Virus record (IMG/VR): IMGVR_UViG_3300050006_000486 | Coordinates: 1-22,522 of that record | Length of the DNA: 22,522 nucleotides | Source: a virus | Direction: 5' to 3' (one strand) | Part shown: positions 14,145 through 20,417 of the stretch, one piece after another | Layout: every line of letters starts with the position of its first letter | Numbering within the stretch: the first letter of the stretch is position 1 | Program-made: the position numbers and the translations under genes | Notes under the pieces: model-generated | What the model was told of the DNA's origin: nothing | The model's input: only the letters and a program-made list of their open reading frames with translations | Database searches by the model: none

Positions 14145-14478
14145 GGCCCACCTCCCCTGCAAAACCAACGCGACACACAAACGCCCAACCCAACACAAAC
14201 CCGACACACTCAAAACCCTTAAAAATCAATGCTTTCAAAGCATCTGTGTCGGGTGTGTTGGGTTTGTTGGGTTTTTCAGCCCTCGCATAAGAAAAAAACA
14301 GCGCCGCCTTTGAAACAGCCAAACGAATCGGCGCATGCACGCCTGCGCGCGCGTCAAACCCAACACACCCCGCACACACGCCGCAAAGCCCCGCCGTTGC
14401 TAGCTCCGCGCTGTGTTGGGTCGCAAAACCAAACCCGACACAACCCAACACACCCGACACACCATCGCGCGCACTCAT
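14137..14478 (-). CDS. Translationally coupled 113-residue ORF over the iteron cluster (doubtful protein)
   Basis: The ATG at 14478 overlaps the primase stop (ATGA), has GGGGAAGG upstream, and the stop overlaps the Q-like start by 8 nt, exactly like a real operon gene. The protein however is mostly a readout of DNA repeats: CVGFGF, AGCVGFD, FECVGFVLGW, CRVGFAG from one repeat orientation and KPNKPNTPDTD from the other. Such proteins with recurring VGF and KPNKP segments look like a by-product of the repeat DNA. Both readings could be true: continued translation may keep the segment free of polarity and carry ribosomes to the Q gene. Confidence 0.4.
   Translation of the reverse strand: MSARDGVSGVLGCVGFGFATQHSAELATAGLCGVCAGCVGFDARAGVHAPIRLAVSKAALFFSYARAEKPNKPNTPDTDALKALIFKGFECVGFVLGWAFVCRVGFAGEVGRD
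14169..14461. repeat. Cluster of 9-bp iteron-like repeats, candidate replication origin
   Basis: The 9-mer TGTGT(T/C)GGG occurs nine times without mismatch: on the minus strand at 14453, 14444, 14434, 14359, 14200 and 14189, and on the plus strand at 14245, 14254 and 14412 (left coordinates). At least three more copies have one mismatch (14169, 14184, 14263). Two head-to-head pairs (14189-14208 against 14245-14262) flank an AT-rich stretch with a 7+1+7 palindrome at 14229-14243. An 18-bp perfect inverted repeat links 14245-14262 with 14444-14461. Iterons beside a D5/P4-alpha-type primase-helicase gene plus an AT-rich centre are what an origin would look like. Confidence 0.65.
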
Positions 14479-17195
14479 GCTGCCTTCCCCTTCACATGAT
14501 CCCAGCCATCCACGTCCCAGCCCGCCTCCCGCGCCTTCGCACGCCAATCCTTCACCATCTGGCCGAGCGCAGCGCTCGTCAGAGATGGGGGCAGGGAAGA
14601 GTTCGGATCGTCAGGGATGAAGAACGCGCCAAAGCGCCGTGAGTTGCCATCCGTCCAGGGGATCGGCCGTGCCGTCTTCTCCACCTCGGAACTGATGAAC
14701 AGCGAGAACTTCGTCTGGCTCATCGCGTGTTCCCGGTTGCGCTGGCACCACTCGAGGAACAGCGAATAGAGGTCGCTCGACAGGCAGCCACCCCACAAAC
14801 CGCGCCCCAGCTCCTGCGTACGCCACTGGTGCAGAAAGGTCTGCCAGCCGGCCCGACTCAACGCCACCAGGCGCTGCCGTGCATCGGTATGCGGTGGGCG
14901 CGTCCGCTCGTTGAAGTCGCCCAGGTCAACCGCCAGCAGCCACGCATACAGCGCCGCCACACCACCATTGGCCAGCTCGCGCCCGATCGCCTGCTGCCGC
15001 TCCGGCGGCAACGTCTCCTGTGGCCACATCACCAGCAGCCGCCGGTCGCTGTCGCTGATCGGCCACGGCAGAATCTCGTTCGAGAGGAACACCGCATTCA
15101 TATGGTTGGCTTCCTCCCAACCATTGATGAACTTCGACTCCATCCGCACCGTCTTGCCGGTGATCAGATGCTTGATCTTGCCCACCTGGTTGTAACGCTG
15201 GTCGCGGCTGACGACTTCCTCGAACACCGCCCACAGCTTCCGGCTCTGCCACGCGTTGAAGTTCGACTCCAGCTGCGTCTGCCCCACCGTCGCCGCGTAC
15301 TGCCCATACAGCGCACCCATCGTGTCCGCGAAGAACAGGCTCTTGCCCGAACCCTCCATCACCGAATGCATCAGCACAGCGGTGTCCAGCTTCGCGCCCG
15401 GGTGCTGCAGCGGAAAGGCCAGCCACTTCGTCAGCCAGTCCAGCGCCTTGCCGTCGTGGTTGCACAGAAACGAGATCAGCCAGCGCAGGTTCTCGCACGC
15501 CGCGTCATCGCGCACCGGCTCCAGCGGCAGCCCCTCGAACGTATTGATGTACGTCGCCGGGTCCTTCGTCATCGTCGGGTCGAACACGATGTGGTCCACG
15601 TCCACCGTGCGGCGCTCTGCCGAGTTCAGCCACAGCGCATAGGCATCGCCCAGCGCCATCTTCACCGCACCTTCCGGGATGCGCCGCTTCTTCTCGCGGT
15701 CCCACACATCCTTCGTCCCGTCGATGTACACATAGCGCTCGGTCGGCGGCATGCCCAGCGCACCGGCCTTCTTTCCCGCCATGCGCCGCGCCTGCTCGAT
15801 CTCGCGCACCGCATCGGCGCCGATCAGCTTCTTGTTCGTGTCATCCAGCCAGGTCTTCGCCAGCGGCTTGCCCACCAGCGCCTCGAAGGCGGTCTTCTTC
15901 ATCGCCGCCTTCTTATCCTGGTCCCATACCTGCGTCGTTCCCTCAACCAGCGCAAACCGCCGCAGTACCTGTTCGGGCGTGAAGCCCGCCCCCTGCCCCC
16001 CGGTGTCGGAGGAGCCGGCCGGCGCAGCGGCTTCGGCAGCGGATGGGGCCGGGGAAGGCTTGCCAGCAGCAACAGCCGCATCGAGCTGCTGCTCGACCAC
16101 CTCCAGCCCCCACGCCACATGCACATCGTTCCAGTCCTGCCCCGCCTCGCCTTCGGCCGGCAGCATCGGGAAGGCAGCAATGCCACCCACCTCACCCGCC
16201 GCCGCTTCCGCCTTCTTCCGGCCAGGGTTGCCCGGCTTCGTCGGGTCATCGTCGCCAGCCACGACCAGCAGCGCATCCGGGCACTGCGCCGCCAGCTCAC
16301 GCGCCACCGCCGGCATGTTGCCGGAGTCCAGCGCCAGCGCTACCGGCCAGCCCTTCGCCATATGCACACTGGCAGCCGTCGCATATCCCTCGGCCTCACC
16401 GATCACCGTCGCGCCGTCCAGTTCGCCCAGCACATGCCGGCAACCCGCCTTGCGCCCGTACTTCGGAAACAGCTTCGTGCCCTGCTCGTTGATCGCCTGC
16501 AGGCTCCACAGCTTGCCCGCCGCATCGCGCAGCGGAATGGCAATGCTGCCCTTCTTGAACATCAGAAAGCTGATCGAATCTGGCCGCGGCTTCGGCAGGT
16601 TCGCGAAGAACTCGCGCGTCTCACTCCCCACCCAAACATCGCAGCGCTGCCGCTCGTCATCGATGGAAAGCACAACCGTGTAATGGAAGAAGCCAACGCC
16701 AAAAGCCCCCACCTGCTTGCGTTCCAGGTAGGGGCTTTCGCCTTGCGGCTTGCAATGCTTCGTCCAGATCAGCTCGCAGGCGCTGGCCACCGCCTCACGC
16801 ATAACCGAGGCCCTGGCTTCGTCCGCTTCGATCTCAGCCTGCCGCACCGCCCGCCGGGCTTCCGCCTCGGCATTCAGCCGGCGTTTCTCCTCGGCAGTCA
16901 TCGGCTCCCGGCGCGGCCGCCAGCCGTTGTCCTTGGCCAGCTTGATCACCGTGCCCATGCCTGTGCCGGCCTTGCGGAAGCTCCGCCAAACCGTCTTCGC
17001 ATCGCCTGCGTTATACCCTGCGCCCGTAGCACTCCAAGTATCCCAGGCGTCAAAGCCGGCACTGGCGAACTCCGCCTTGATGCCCATGCCCACCTGCAAC
17101 CAGGTATCGCGGTCATCCGCGGGGATGTACTGCAGCAGCTCGGTCAGGTCGGCCAGCGTAAGAGGAACGCGCTCAACCACGCCGCACCCCCGCAT
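14475..17195 (-). CDS. Primase-helicase (PriCT, Toprim, D5-like SF3 helicase)
   Basis: 906 residues from the ATG at 17195; a GTG at 17180 preceded by GGGGG is a possible alternative start. Residues about 12-95 (LADLTELLQYIPADDRDTW, VWRSFRKAGTGMGTVIKLA) fit PriCT_2. Residues 255-370 form a Toprim-type primase domain: VIGEAEGYATA (Glu267), LALDSGNM, VVAGDDDPT (Asp315-317). A linker leads to a helicase of the poxvirus D5/DUF5906 kind: Walker A EGSGKS (614-619), Walker B LWAVFEE (654-660), then NAVFLSNE and DRRLLVMWP, and a C-terminal winged-helix-like region. It should load at the phage origin, prime and unwind DNA. Phage P4 alpha is the functional model. The repeats directly downstream may be its binding sites. 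Confidence 0.92.
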   Translation of the reverse strand: MRGCGVVERVPLTLADLTELLQYIPADDRDTWLQVGMGIKAEFASAGFDAWDTWSATGAGYNAGDAKTVWRSFRKAGTGMGTVIKLAKDNGWRPRREPMTAEEKRRLNAEAEARRAVRQAEIEADEARASVMREAVASACELIWTKHCKPQGESPYLERKQVGAFGVGFFHYTVVLSIDDERQRCDVWVGSETREFFANLPKPRPDSISFLMFKKGSIAIPLRDAAGKLWSLQAINEQGTKLFPKYGRKAGCRHVLGELDGATVIGEAEGYATAASVHMAKGWPVALALDSGNMPAVARELAAQCPDALLVVAGDDDPTKPGNPGRKKAEAAAGEVGGIAAFPMLPAEGEAGQDWNDVHVAWGLEVVEQQLDAAVAAGKPSPAPSAAEAAAPAGSSDTGGQGAGFTPEQVLRRFALVEGTTQVWDQDKKAAMKKTAFEALVGKPLAKTWLDDTNKKLIGADAVREIEQARRMAGKKAGALGMPPTERYVYIDGTKDVWDREKKRRIPEGAVKMALGDAYALWLNSAERRTVDVDHIVFDPTMTKDPATYINTFEGLPLEPVRDDAACENLRWLISFLCNHDGKALDWLTKWLAFPLQHPGAKLDTAVLMHSVMEGSGKSLFFADTMGALYGQYAATVGQTQLESNFNAWQSRKLWAVFEEVVSRDQRYNQVGKIKHLITGKTVRMESKFINGWEEANHMNAVFLSNEILPWPISDSDRRLLVMWPQETLPPERQQAIGRELANGGVAALYAWLLAVDLGDFNERTRPPHTDARQRLVALSRAGWQTFLHQWRTQELGRGLWGGCLSSDLYSLFLEWCQRNREHAMSQTKFSLFISSEVEKTARPIPWTDGNSRRFGAFFIPDDPNSSLPPSLTSAALGQMVKDWRAKAREAGWDVDGWDHVKGKAA

Positions 17196-17394
17196 TCCGC
17201 TTATCGATCACCTGCTGACAGTCAAAGCACATGCGGCAACCCTTCACCGCCTCCTGCCGCGCCTTCGGTATGTCGCAACCGCATTCCTCACACTCGGTCA
17301 GGCTCTCACCCTGGTACTGCACGCGGCTTGCGATAAGGCGCTGCAGCTCCTCGTCCTGCTCCCGCTGGGCACGTTCGATCAGATGCTCATCCAT
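17173..17394 (-). CDS. TraR/DksA-family C4 zinc-finger protein
   Basis: 73 residues from the ATG at 17394 with GGAGG 9 nt upstream; overlaps the CII stop by 8 nt and the primase start. N-terminal helix (LIERAQREQDEELQRLIASR), then the zinc finger CEECGCDIPKARQEAV followed by CRMCFDCQ. Short phage/plasmid TraR-type proteins bind the secondary channel of RNA polymerase and mimic DksA plus ppGpp. In this early operon it could tune host or phage transcription during replication. Confidence 0.9.
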   Translation of the reverse strand: MDEHLIERAQREQDEELQRLIASRVQYQGESLTECEECGCDIPKARQEAVKGCRMCFDCQQVIDKRNAGVRRG

Positions 17395-17878
17395 GGCACA
17401 CCGCCTCCGCTTCCATCGCCTGCTCAGCGCCGGCCACAATCCCCAGGATCTCGCCGATCATCTTGTTCGCGTGGTAGCGCAGCGCTTCCACCTCGTGCCG
17501 CTCCCAGCAGTTGTCCTCGGCTCCGTCGTGCAGGCTGCCGACGAACTCGCCTTCTGCCTGCAGCAGTGCGCCCAACGCCTTCAGCGCATCGCGCGTGGCC
17601 GGTACCGGCTGTGGCACGAACGCCACCGCACCGGCCGGACGCACCAAAGCCGCCAGCAGGCGCGGGTCGCGCGTGGTCGCCACGATCTCTTCAAGGAACT
17701 CAGGGTGCAGCGGGCGGTTGCCCGTGGGGTTGACGCGCTTGCTCAGCTCGTCGGGGTCGATACCGATGGTCAGTGCCACCGCGTTCTGCCCACCCACCGC
17801 ATCGCGCGTGGCGCGGTACAGCGCCTGGCGGGTGGTCAACACCGGGCCGGCGCCCGGCAGAAGGTCTTTACGGCTCAT
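17387..17878 (-). CDS. Phage regulatory protein CII (Phage_CP76 family)
   Basis: 163 residues, ATG at 17878 with AGGGG upstream. Sequence typical of the Phage_CP76 family: ALYRATRDAVGGQNAVALTIGIDPDELSKRVNP, then LHPEFLEEIVATTRDPRLLAALV, a helix-turn-helix-like N-terminus followed by a helical C-terminus (ALLQAEGEFVGSL ... ALRYHANKMIGEIL). The family is annotated as CII-like regulators in P2-type and many Pseudomonas phages; exact DNA targets are rarely known. It is first in the replication operon after a 338-nt leader. An 11-bp-phased direct repeat lies 48 bp upstream. Confidence 0.88.
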   Translation of the reverse strand: MSRKDLLPGAGPVLTTRQALYRATRDAVGGQNAVALTIGIDPDELSKRVNPTGNRPLHPEFLEEIVATTRDPRLLAALVRPAGAVAFVPQPVPATRDALKALGALLQAEGEFVGSLHDGAEDNCWERHEVEALRYHANKMIGEILGIVAGAEQAMEAEAVCHG

Positions 17879-17925
17879 AGCGTTAATGCCCCTGTAACGC
17901 TGTAGCCAACCGCCGGGCCGTTGCC

Positions 17926-17942
17926 CTACAGTTCACCTACAG
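17926..17942 (+). promoter_or_regulatory. CTACAG-N5-CTACAG direct repeat, possible CII (PRE-like) site
   Basis: Two identical hexamers start 11 bp apart; an inverted copy CTGTAG lies at 17900-17905. Lambda CII binds TTGC-N6-TTGC across the -35 of PRE, and this pair lies beside the CII-like gene pointing towards cI and the RNA candidate. A weak -10 (CATGAC at 17954-17959) is at suitable distance. Alternatively it is an operator for the cII operon. Confidence 0.45.
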
Positions 17943-17996
17943 CACGCGACCCTCATGACTGCTGTGTCCACGGGTCGCGGGTTGAGGTAGCCGGCT

Positions 17997-18010
17997 GGTA
18001 ACCGGTTACC
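17997..18010. repeat. Perfect 14-bp palindrome
   Basis: GGTAACCGGTTACC, fully self-complementary, inside the cro-cII leader and just upstream of the RNA hairpin. Could be a dimeric-repressor operator or the 5' hairpin of the RNA candidate. Confidence 0.5.
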
Positions 18011-18015
18011 GGACC

Positions 18016-18106
18016 GTCGAGGCTGGGGTTCTTGCTGTGGTAAGTGGGTCCCCAGTTCTCGACCTCTATACAAGCCTGCCGCCGTAGCGACAGGCTTTTG
18101 TGTTTC
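18016..18106 (+). ncRNA. Candidate antisense small RNA (C4-like)
   Basis: On the plus strand a hairpin with stem GTCGAG-G-CTGGGG / CCCCAG-TT-CTCGAC (18016-18063, 12 bp with a 1x2 internal loop) exposes a 21-nt loop (18029-18049). It is followed after 8 nt by an intrinsic terminator ending near 18106. The loop contains GTGGTAAGTGGGT, complementary to the mRNA leaders at 20418-20430 and 22503-22515. No plus-strand gene lies to its left that would need this terminator. The 5' end is not defined; a start near 17968 under the CII-like repeats would give about 140 nt. It would be antisense to the cro-cII leader as well. Promoter evidence is weak, so expression is the open point. Confidence 0.55.
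18072..18106 (+). terminator. Intrinsic terminator on the plus strand
   Basis: AAGCCTG (18072-18078) pairs with CAGGCTT (18091-18097), with inner CGC/GCG pairs and a CGTA tetraloop, followed by TTTTGTGTTT on the plus strand. On the minus strand the tail is only TTGTATAG, so the element is directional, opposite to the surrounding genes. Confidence 0.75.
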
Positions 18107-18123
18107 TGGGCTGCTTGCCCGGC

Positions 18124-18160
18124 GCCGGCCCGATGGCGTTGGTAAGACTCTCGGGCCGGC
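18124..18160. repeat. 10-bp stem hairpin in cro-cII leader
   Basis: GCCGGCCCGA / TCGGGCCGGC, perfect 10-bp arms with a 17-nt loop, 57 nt downstream of the cro stop on the minus strand. No U tract on either side. May be a pause or processing site of the early transcript. Confidence 0.55.
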
Positions 18161-18216
18161 TCCCGCCTGATACGTGTGCTGCTGTGCTGTGTCCTGAAGG
18201 CGGGCTGTGATTCTGG

Positions 18217-18474
18217 TTAGGCGCGGCGTTCGCCTTGGCGCCGCTCTCCGCGCCTACGCTCCGCCTGGCGGCGGTCAGCTTCGAAGCCGGCGCCGCCGCT
18301 CTTCTCGGCATAGAGCTTTTCCAGCTCCTTACCGATGCAGTAACGGAGCTCAGCGCCATTCAGCGCCCGGAAAACGGTCGGCTGAGTAACGCCAATAGCA
18401 TCAGCGATGCCTTGCTGGGTCATCCCAGCTTCGATAAGCGCTTTCAGCATTTCAGTGATCGAGGGAGTAGTCAT
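18217..18474 (-). CDS. Cro-like helix-turn-helix repressor
   Basis: 85 residues from the ATG at 18474; an upstream ATG at 18501 would be almost leaderless relative to the predicted promoter and adds nine residues. Residues about 15-40 (GMTQQGIADAIGVTQPTVFRALNG) form a clear helix-turn-helix. The C-terminus is unusual: DRRQAERRRGERRQGERRA, a near-repetitive Arg/Glu tail. Divergent from the CI gene with a shared promoter-operator region, so it is the lytic repressor and first gene of the left operon. Confidence 0.88.
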   Translation of the reverse strand: MTTPSITEMLKALIEAGMTQQGIADAIGVTQPTVFRALNGAELRYCIGKELEKLYAEKSGGAGFEADRRQAERRRGERRQGERRA

Positions 18475-18574
18475 GACAAAGGAATGTATCCGGCTACGCA
18501 TTGAGCAAGATAATACGCATCGGAATTGTCAGCCGCAATACGCTTTGCATAATTCGCAAAGGAATAATCTCGGC
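18475..18574. promoter_or_regulatory. Immunity switch: divergent cI and cro promoters with operators
   Basis: Plus strand towards cI: -35 TTGTCA (18526-18531), 16-bp spacer, -10 CATAAT (18548-18553). Minus strand towards cro: -35 TTGCGG (18538-18533), 17-bp spacer, -10 TATTAT (18515-18510). The two -35 regions overlap and lie in an inverted repeat ATTG-N7-CAAT (18525-18539). A second inverted repeat TTTGC-N7-GCAAA (18544-18560) covers the cI -10. TACGCAT recurs at 18495-18501 and 18514-18520. These are the likely CI/Cro operators. Confidence 0.65.
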
Positions 18575-19237
18575 ATGGCTATTTCGATCGGTCACATCGC
18601 CGCCACGCTGGCGGCAAGGCGCGAAAAGCTGGGCTGGAGCGAGACAGAGCTGGCCAAGAGAGCCGGCCTTAACCAATCCACCGTGCACCGCATCCTCAAG
18701 GGTGAGTTCCAGAACCCGCAGATCAATTACATCGAGCGCCTCACTCGCGCCCTTGGGTTGGACATGGCTGAAGTACTCGGCCTCCGCCAGCCCGATCCGC
18801 AAACCCTAGACTCGACCTTGGGACCTGGGCCCGCCTTGCATCAACGCGTACCTCTGATTTCATGGGTGCGCGCCGGAGATTTATGCGAGGCGATAGATTT
18901 GTTTGAACCTGGCTTTGCCGATGACTGGCTAGACTGCCCTTTCCCCCATAGCCCCTCCGCCTACTGCCTAGAGGTCCGAGGGCTGAGCATGTCCCCAGAG
19001 TACAGAACCGGGGAGATTCTTCTCGTGGAGCCCGAGCTGGTCCCCATGCACAACGATGACGTTGTCGTACGCACTCCGGATGGCCAGGTAACGTTCAAGC
19101 GCTTGCAGATAACCGAGGACGGCACATACCTTCTGGCATTGAACCCGGAATTTCCGAATCGAATCCTGCATATGCCAGAACAAACGAGCTTCTGCGGTGT
19201 AGTGACTGGTTCATGGATCAAGCGGAAACGACGGTAG
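18575..19237 (+). CDS. CI-type prophage repressor (XRE HTH + S24 LexA-like peptidase)
   Basis: 220 residues from the ATG at 18575 (AAAGGA upstream); longer in-frame reading to 18407 runs through the operators and is rejected. Residues 6-70: helix-turn-helix (ELAKRAGLNQSTVHRILKG). Residues 90-220: S24 autoprotease with the Ala100-Gly101 cleavage site (SWVRAGDL), nucleophile Ser138 in VRGLSMSPEYRTGE and base Lys175 in VTFKRLQ. It should hold the lysogen and be inactivated by RecA-stimulated self-cleavage. Basic C-terminal tail (IKRKRR). Confidence 0.95.
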   Translation: MAISIGHIAATLAARREKLGWSETELAKRAGLNQSTVHRILKGEFQNPQINYIERLTRALGLDMAEVLGLRQPDPQTLDSTLGPGPALHQRVPLISWVRAGDLCEAIDLFEPGFADDWLDCPFPHSPSAYCLEVRGLSMSPEYRTGEILLVEPELVPMHNDDVVVRTPDGQVTFKRLQITEDGTYLLALNPEFPNRILHMPEQTSFCGVVTGSWIKRKRR

Positions 19238-19291
19238 ACCGCGGGCAGAGACTGGACAGAATCCGAACCAAAGGTGTAAAGATACAGAACT

Positions 19292-19330
19292 GGCGAGTGG
19301 CAACGCGGTCTTTATATCCGTATACTCGCC
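19292..19330 (+). promoter_or_regulatory. Candidate promoter/operator of the toxin-antitoxin pair
   Basis: GGCGAGT (19292-19298) and ACTCGCC (19324-19330) form a 7-bp inverted repeat that brackets an AT-rich -10 candidate (TATACT 19321-19326, or TTTATA 19310-19315). Autoregulated toxin-antitoxin operons commonly have such sites, so the upstream protein could bind here. Confidence 0.45.
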
Positions 19331-19343
19331 GGCCACTTGAAAC

Positions 19344-19883
19344 ATGCTTGCACCCAAAAGAGACGCAGATATGGCTCTCAATCTCGCTGCCTCATCGCTG
19401 ATCATGGCCACGCTGGCAATGGTTGGAGATTATTCGGTTGCTGCACAGGCTTCGCATCTGCGTTCTTCATCGTCGCATGCGGAACGCCCGAGTAAGCCAG
19501 TCAACCGACAGGACCAGCGCCGCATAATCGAAGAGATCCGGGACCAGTTCAATGAACTGGACGGACTCTACGCGCAAGCAATTCAGGCCACTCTTAAGCG
19601 CGGGTGCTTCGACGCAGAGCTGTTTGAGCGTCTTCCACACCACATCAGCATGACGAGAGCGCTAGAGGCGGCCCTGCGTGGGACCATCGTTCAGCCTGAT
19701 ATTGAGGAGGCGCACATGGGCTTGCGCCGCTCAGTGGCGAAGGTCAGAGGCCGACTGGTTCAGCTTGAGAATCTTCTACTCCAAGCTCATGAAACGCCGG
19801 ACTACTTCGAGAGCGACATCGACATGGAAGGACTGAAAGCGCTTGCAGACCATTCCACTAGGCATCTGGCGAAGATTGCCTAG
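19344..19883 (+). CDS. Putative partner (antitoxin candidate) of the YafO-like toxin
   Basis: 179 residues from the ATG at 19344; an ATG at 19371 (MALNLAASS) is also possible, neither with a strong ribosome site. I recognise no family. The N-terminal 30 residues are fairly hydrophobic (LAASSLIMATLAMVGDYSVA), then a charged helical region starts (VNRQDQRRIIEEIRDQFNELDGLY), with further helices to the end (RRSVAKVRGRLVQLENLLL). It ends 3 nt before the toxin start, so both are co-translated. A YafN/Phd-type antitoxin pattern is not visible. By context I infer that it neutralises the toxin. Confidence 0.7.
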   Translation: MLAPKRDADMALNLAASSLIMATLAMVGDYSVAAQASHLRSSSSHAERPSKPVNRQDQRRIIEEIRDQFNELDGLYAQAIQATLKRGCFDAELFERLPHHISMTRALEAALRGTIVQPDIEEAHMGLRRSVAKVRGRLVQLENLLLQAHETPDYFESDIDMEGLKALADHSTRHLAKIA

Positions 19884-19886
19884 CGA

Positions 19887-20327
19887 ATGGCGGTAATCGT
19901 TACCTTCAATAGCTCCACATATTCCGAACTGTTCGCTCCGATAGAAGCCAGCTATCCCGGCCTTGCCGAGAAATTAAGGGCTGACTTTCAGCGGTACGTA
20001 GAATCCGACCGTACCAACCCGCCGCATTATTTTGGGCGTGACGTCTGCTACACGCAGCCTCCCGAAGCGCTTAAATCCTCGTTGATGCACATCCACATAA
20101 AGCTTCCCCCCGGCCGCTTTCCACAGGACCGCGCGCAGTATTACCGCGTCTGCCAGCCTGGAAAACCAGGGCAAGATGCCGCGCTGGTGTATGTCCAGGG
20201 CGAGCTCGAAGAAGAGAGCTACCAGCTGTTAGCGTTTCTATGGCCAGATGCTCATGGTCAAGCCCGCCAGAGAGATTTGATGCGCTACCTTGCACGCCTC
20301 GCCCAAGAGTTTCGAGACAGCCACTAA
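19887..20327 (+). CDS. YafO-family toxin (type II toxin-antitoxin)
   Basis: 146 residues, ATG at 19887. Conserved features of YafO, a ribosome-dependent mRNA interferase in E. coli: PPHYFGRDVCY (FGRD plus Tyr), LMHIHIKLP, AALVYVQGELEEESYQLLAFLWPDAHGQAR and the closing YLARLAQEFRDSH. Slightly longer than E. coli YafO (132 residues) at the N-terminus. Located between the repressor and the early operon, where prophages often keep accessory genes expressed in the lysogen; it could act in stabilising the prophage or in defence against other phages. Confidence 0.82.
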   Translation: MAVIVTFNSSTYSELFAPIEASYPGLAEKLRADFQRYVESDRTNPPHYFGRDVCYTQPPEALKSSLMHIHIKLPPGRFPQDRAQYYRVCQPGKPGQDAALVYVQGELEEESYQLLAFLWPDAHGQARQRDLMRYLARLAQEFRDSH

Positions 20328-20343
20328 TAGGCGTCGCCTCATC

Positions 20344-20366
20344 GCGGAAAGCCGCTTTGGTATTTT
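20344..20366 (+). terminator. Weak terminator-like hairpin after toxin gene
   Basis: GCGG-AAAG-CCGC (20344-20355) followed by TTTGGTATTTT. Stem is only 4 bp, so termination is uncertain. Confidence 0.3.
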
Positions 20367-20380
20367 AATCCCTATACGTA

Positions 20381-20409
20381 TTGACTAGATAAATTCGTTG
20401 ACGGATTAT
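20381..20409 (+). promoter_or_regulatory. Promoter of the right-hand early operon
   Basis: -35 TTGACT (20381-20386, 5/6), 17-bp spacer, -10 GATTAT (20404-20409, 4/6). Start would be near 20416, putting the 13-mer at 20418-20430 at the very 5' end of the transcript. Confidence 0.6.
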
Positions 20410-20417
20410 TGCCGCGT

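Larger units (their letters stand above)
17879..18216. other. 338-bp structured non-coding leader between cro and cII
   Basis: I find no credible protein gene here on either strand. It holds, left to right: CTGTAG/CTACAG repeats (17900-17942), an 8-bp inverted repeat CGCGACCC / GGGTCGCG (17945-17979), a perfect 14-bp palindrome GGTAACCGGTTACC (17997-18010), a long hairpin (18016-18063), a plus-strand intrinsic terminator (18072-18106) and a 10-bp hairpin (18124-18160). The density of structure suggests RNA function rather than spacer. Confidence 0.75.

Noticed and set aside
14169-14461. CRISPR array
   Set aside because: Units are only 9 bp, occur in both orientations and have irregular spacing with no spacer-like intervals.
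14727-17336. 869-codon plus-strand open frame opposite the primase
   Set aside because: Composition rich in Arg, His, Leu and Gln without domains; mirror of the well-supported primase gene.
18066-18359. 97-codon minus-strand frame across the cro-cII leader
   Set aside because: Begins inside the cro gene in another frame, low-complexity Ser/Ala/Arg composition, and no ribosome site; the interval is better explained as structured non-coding RNA.
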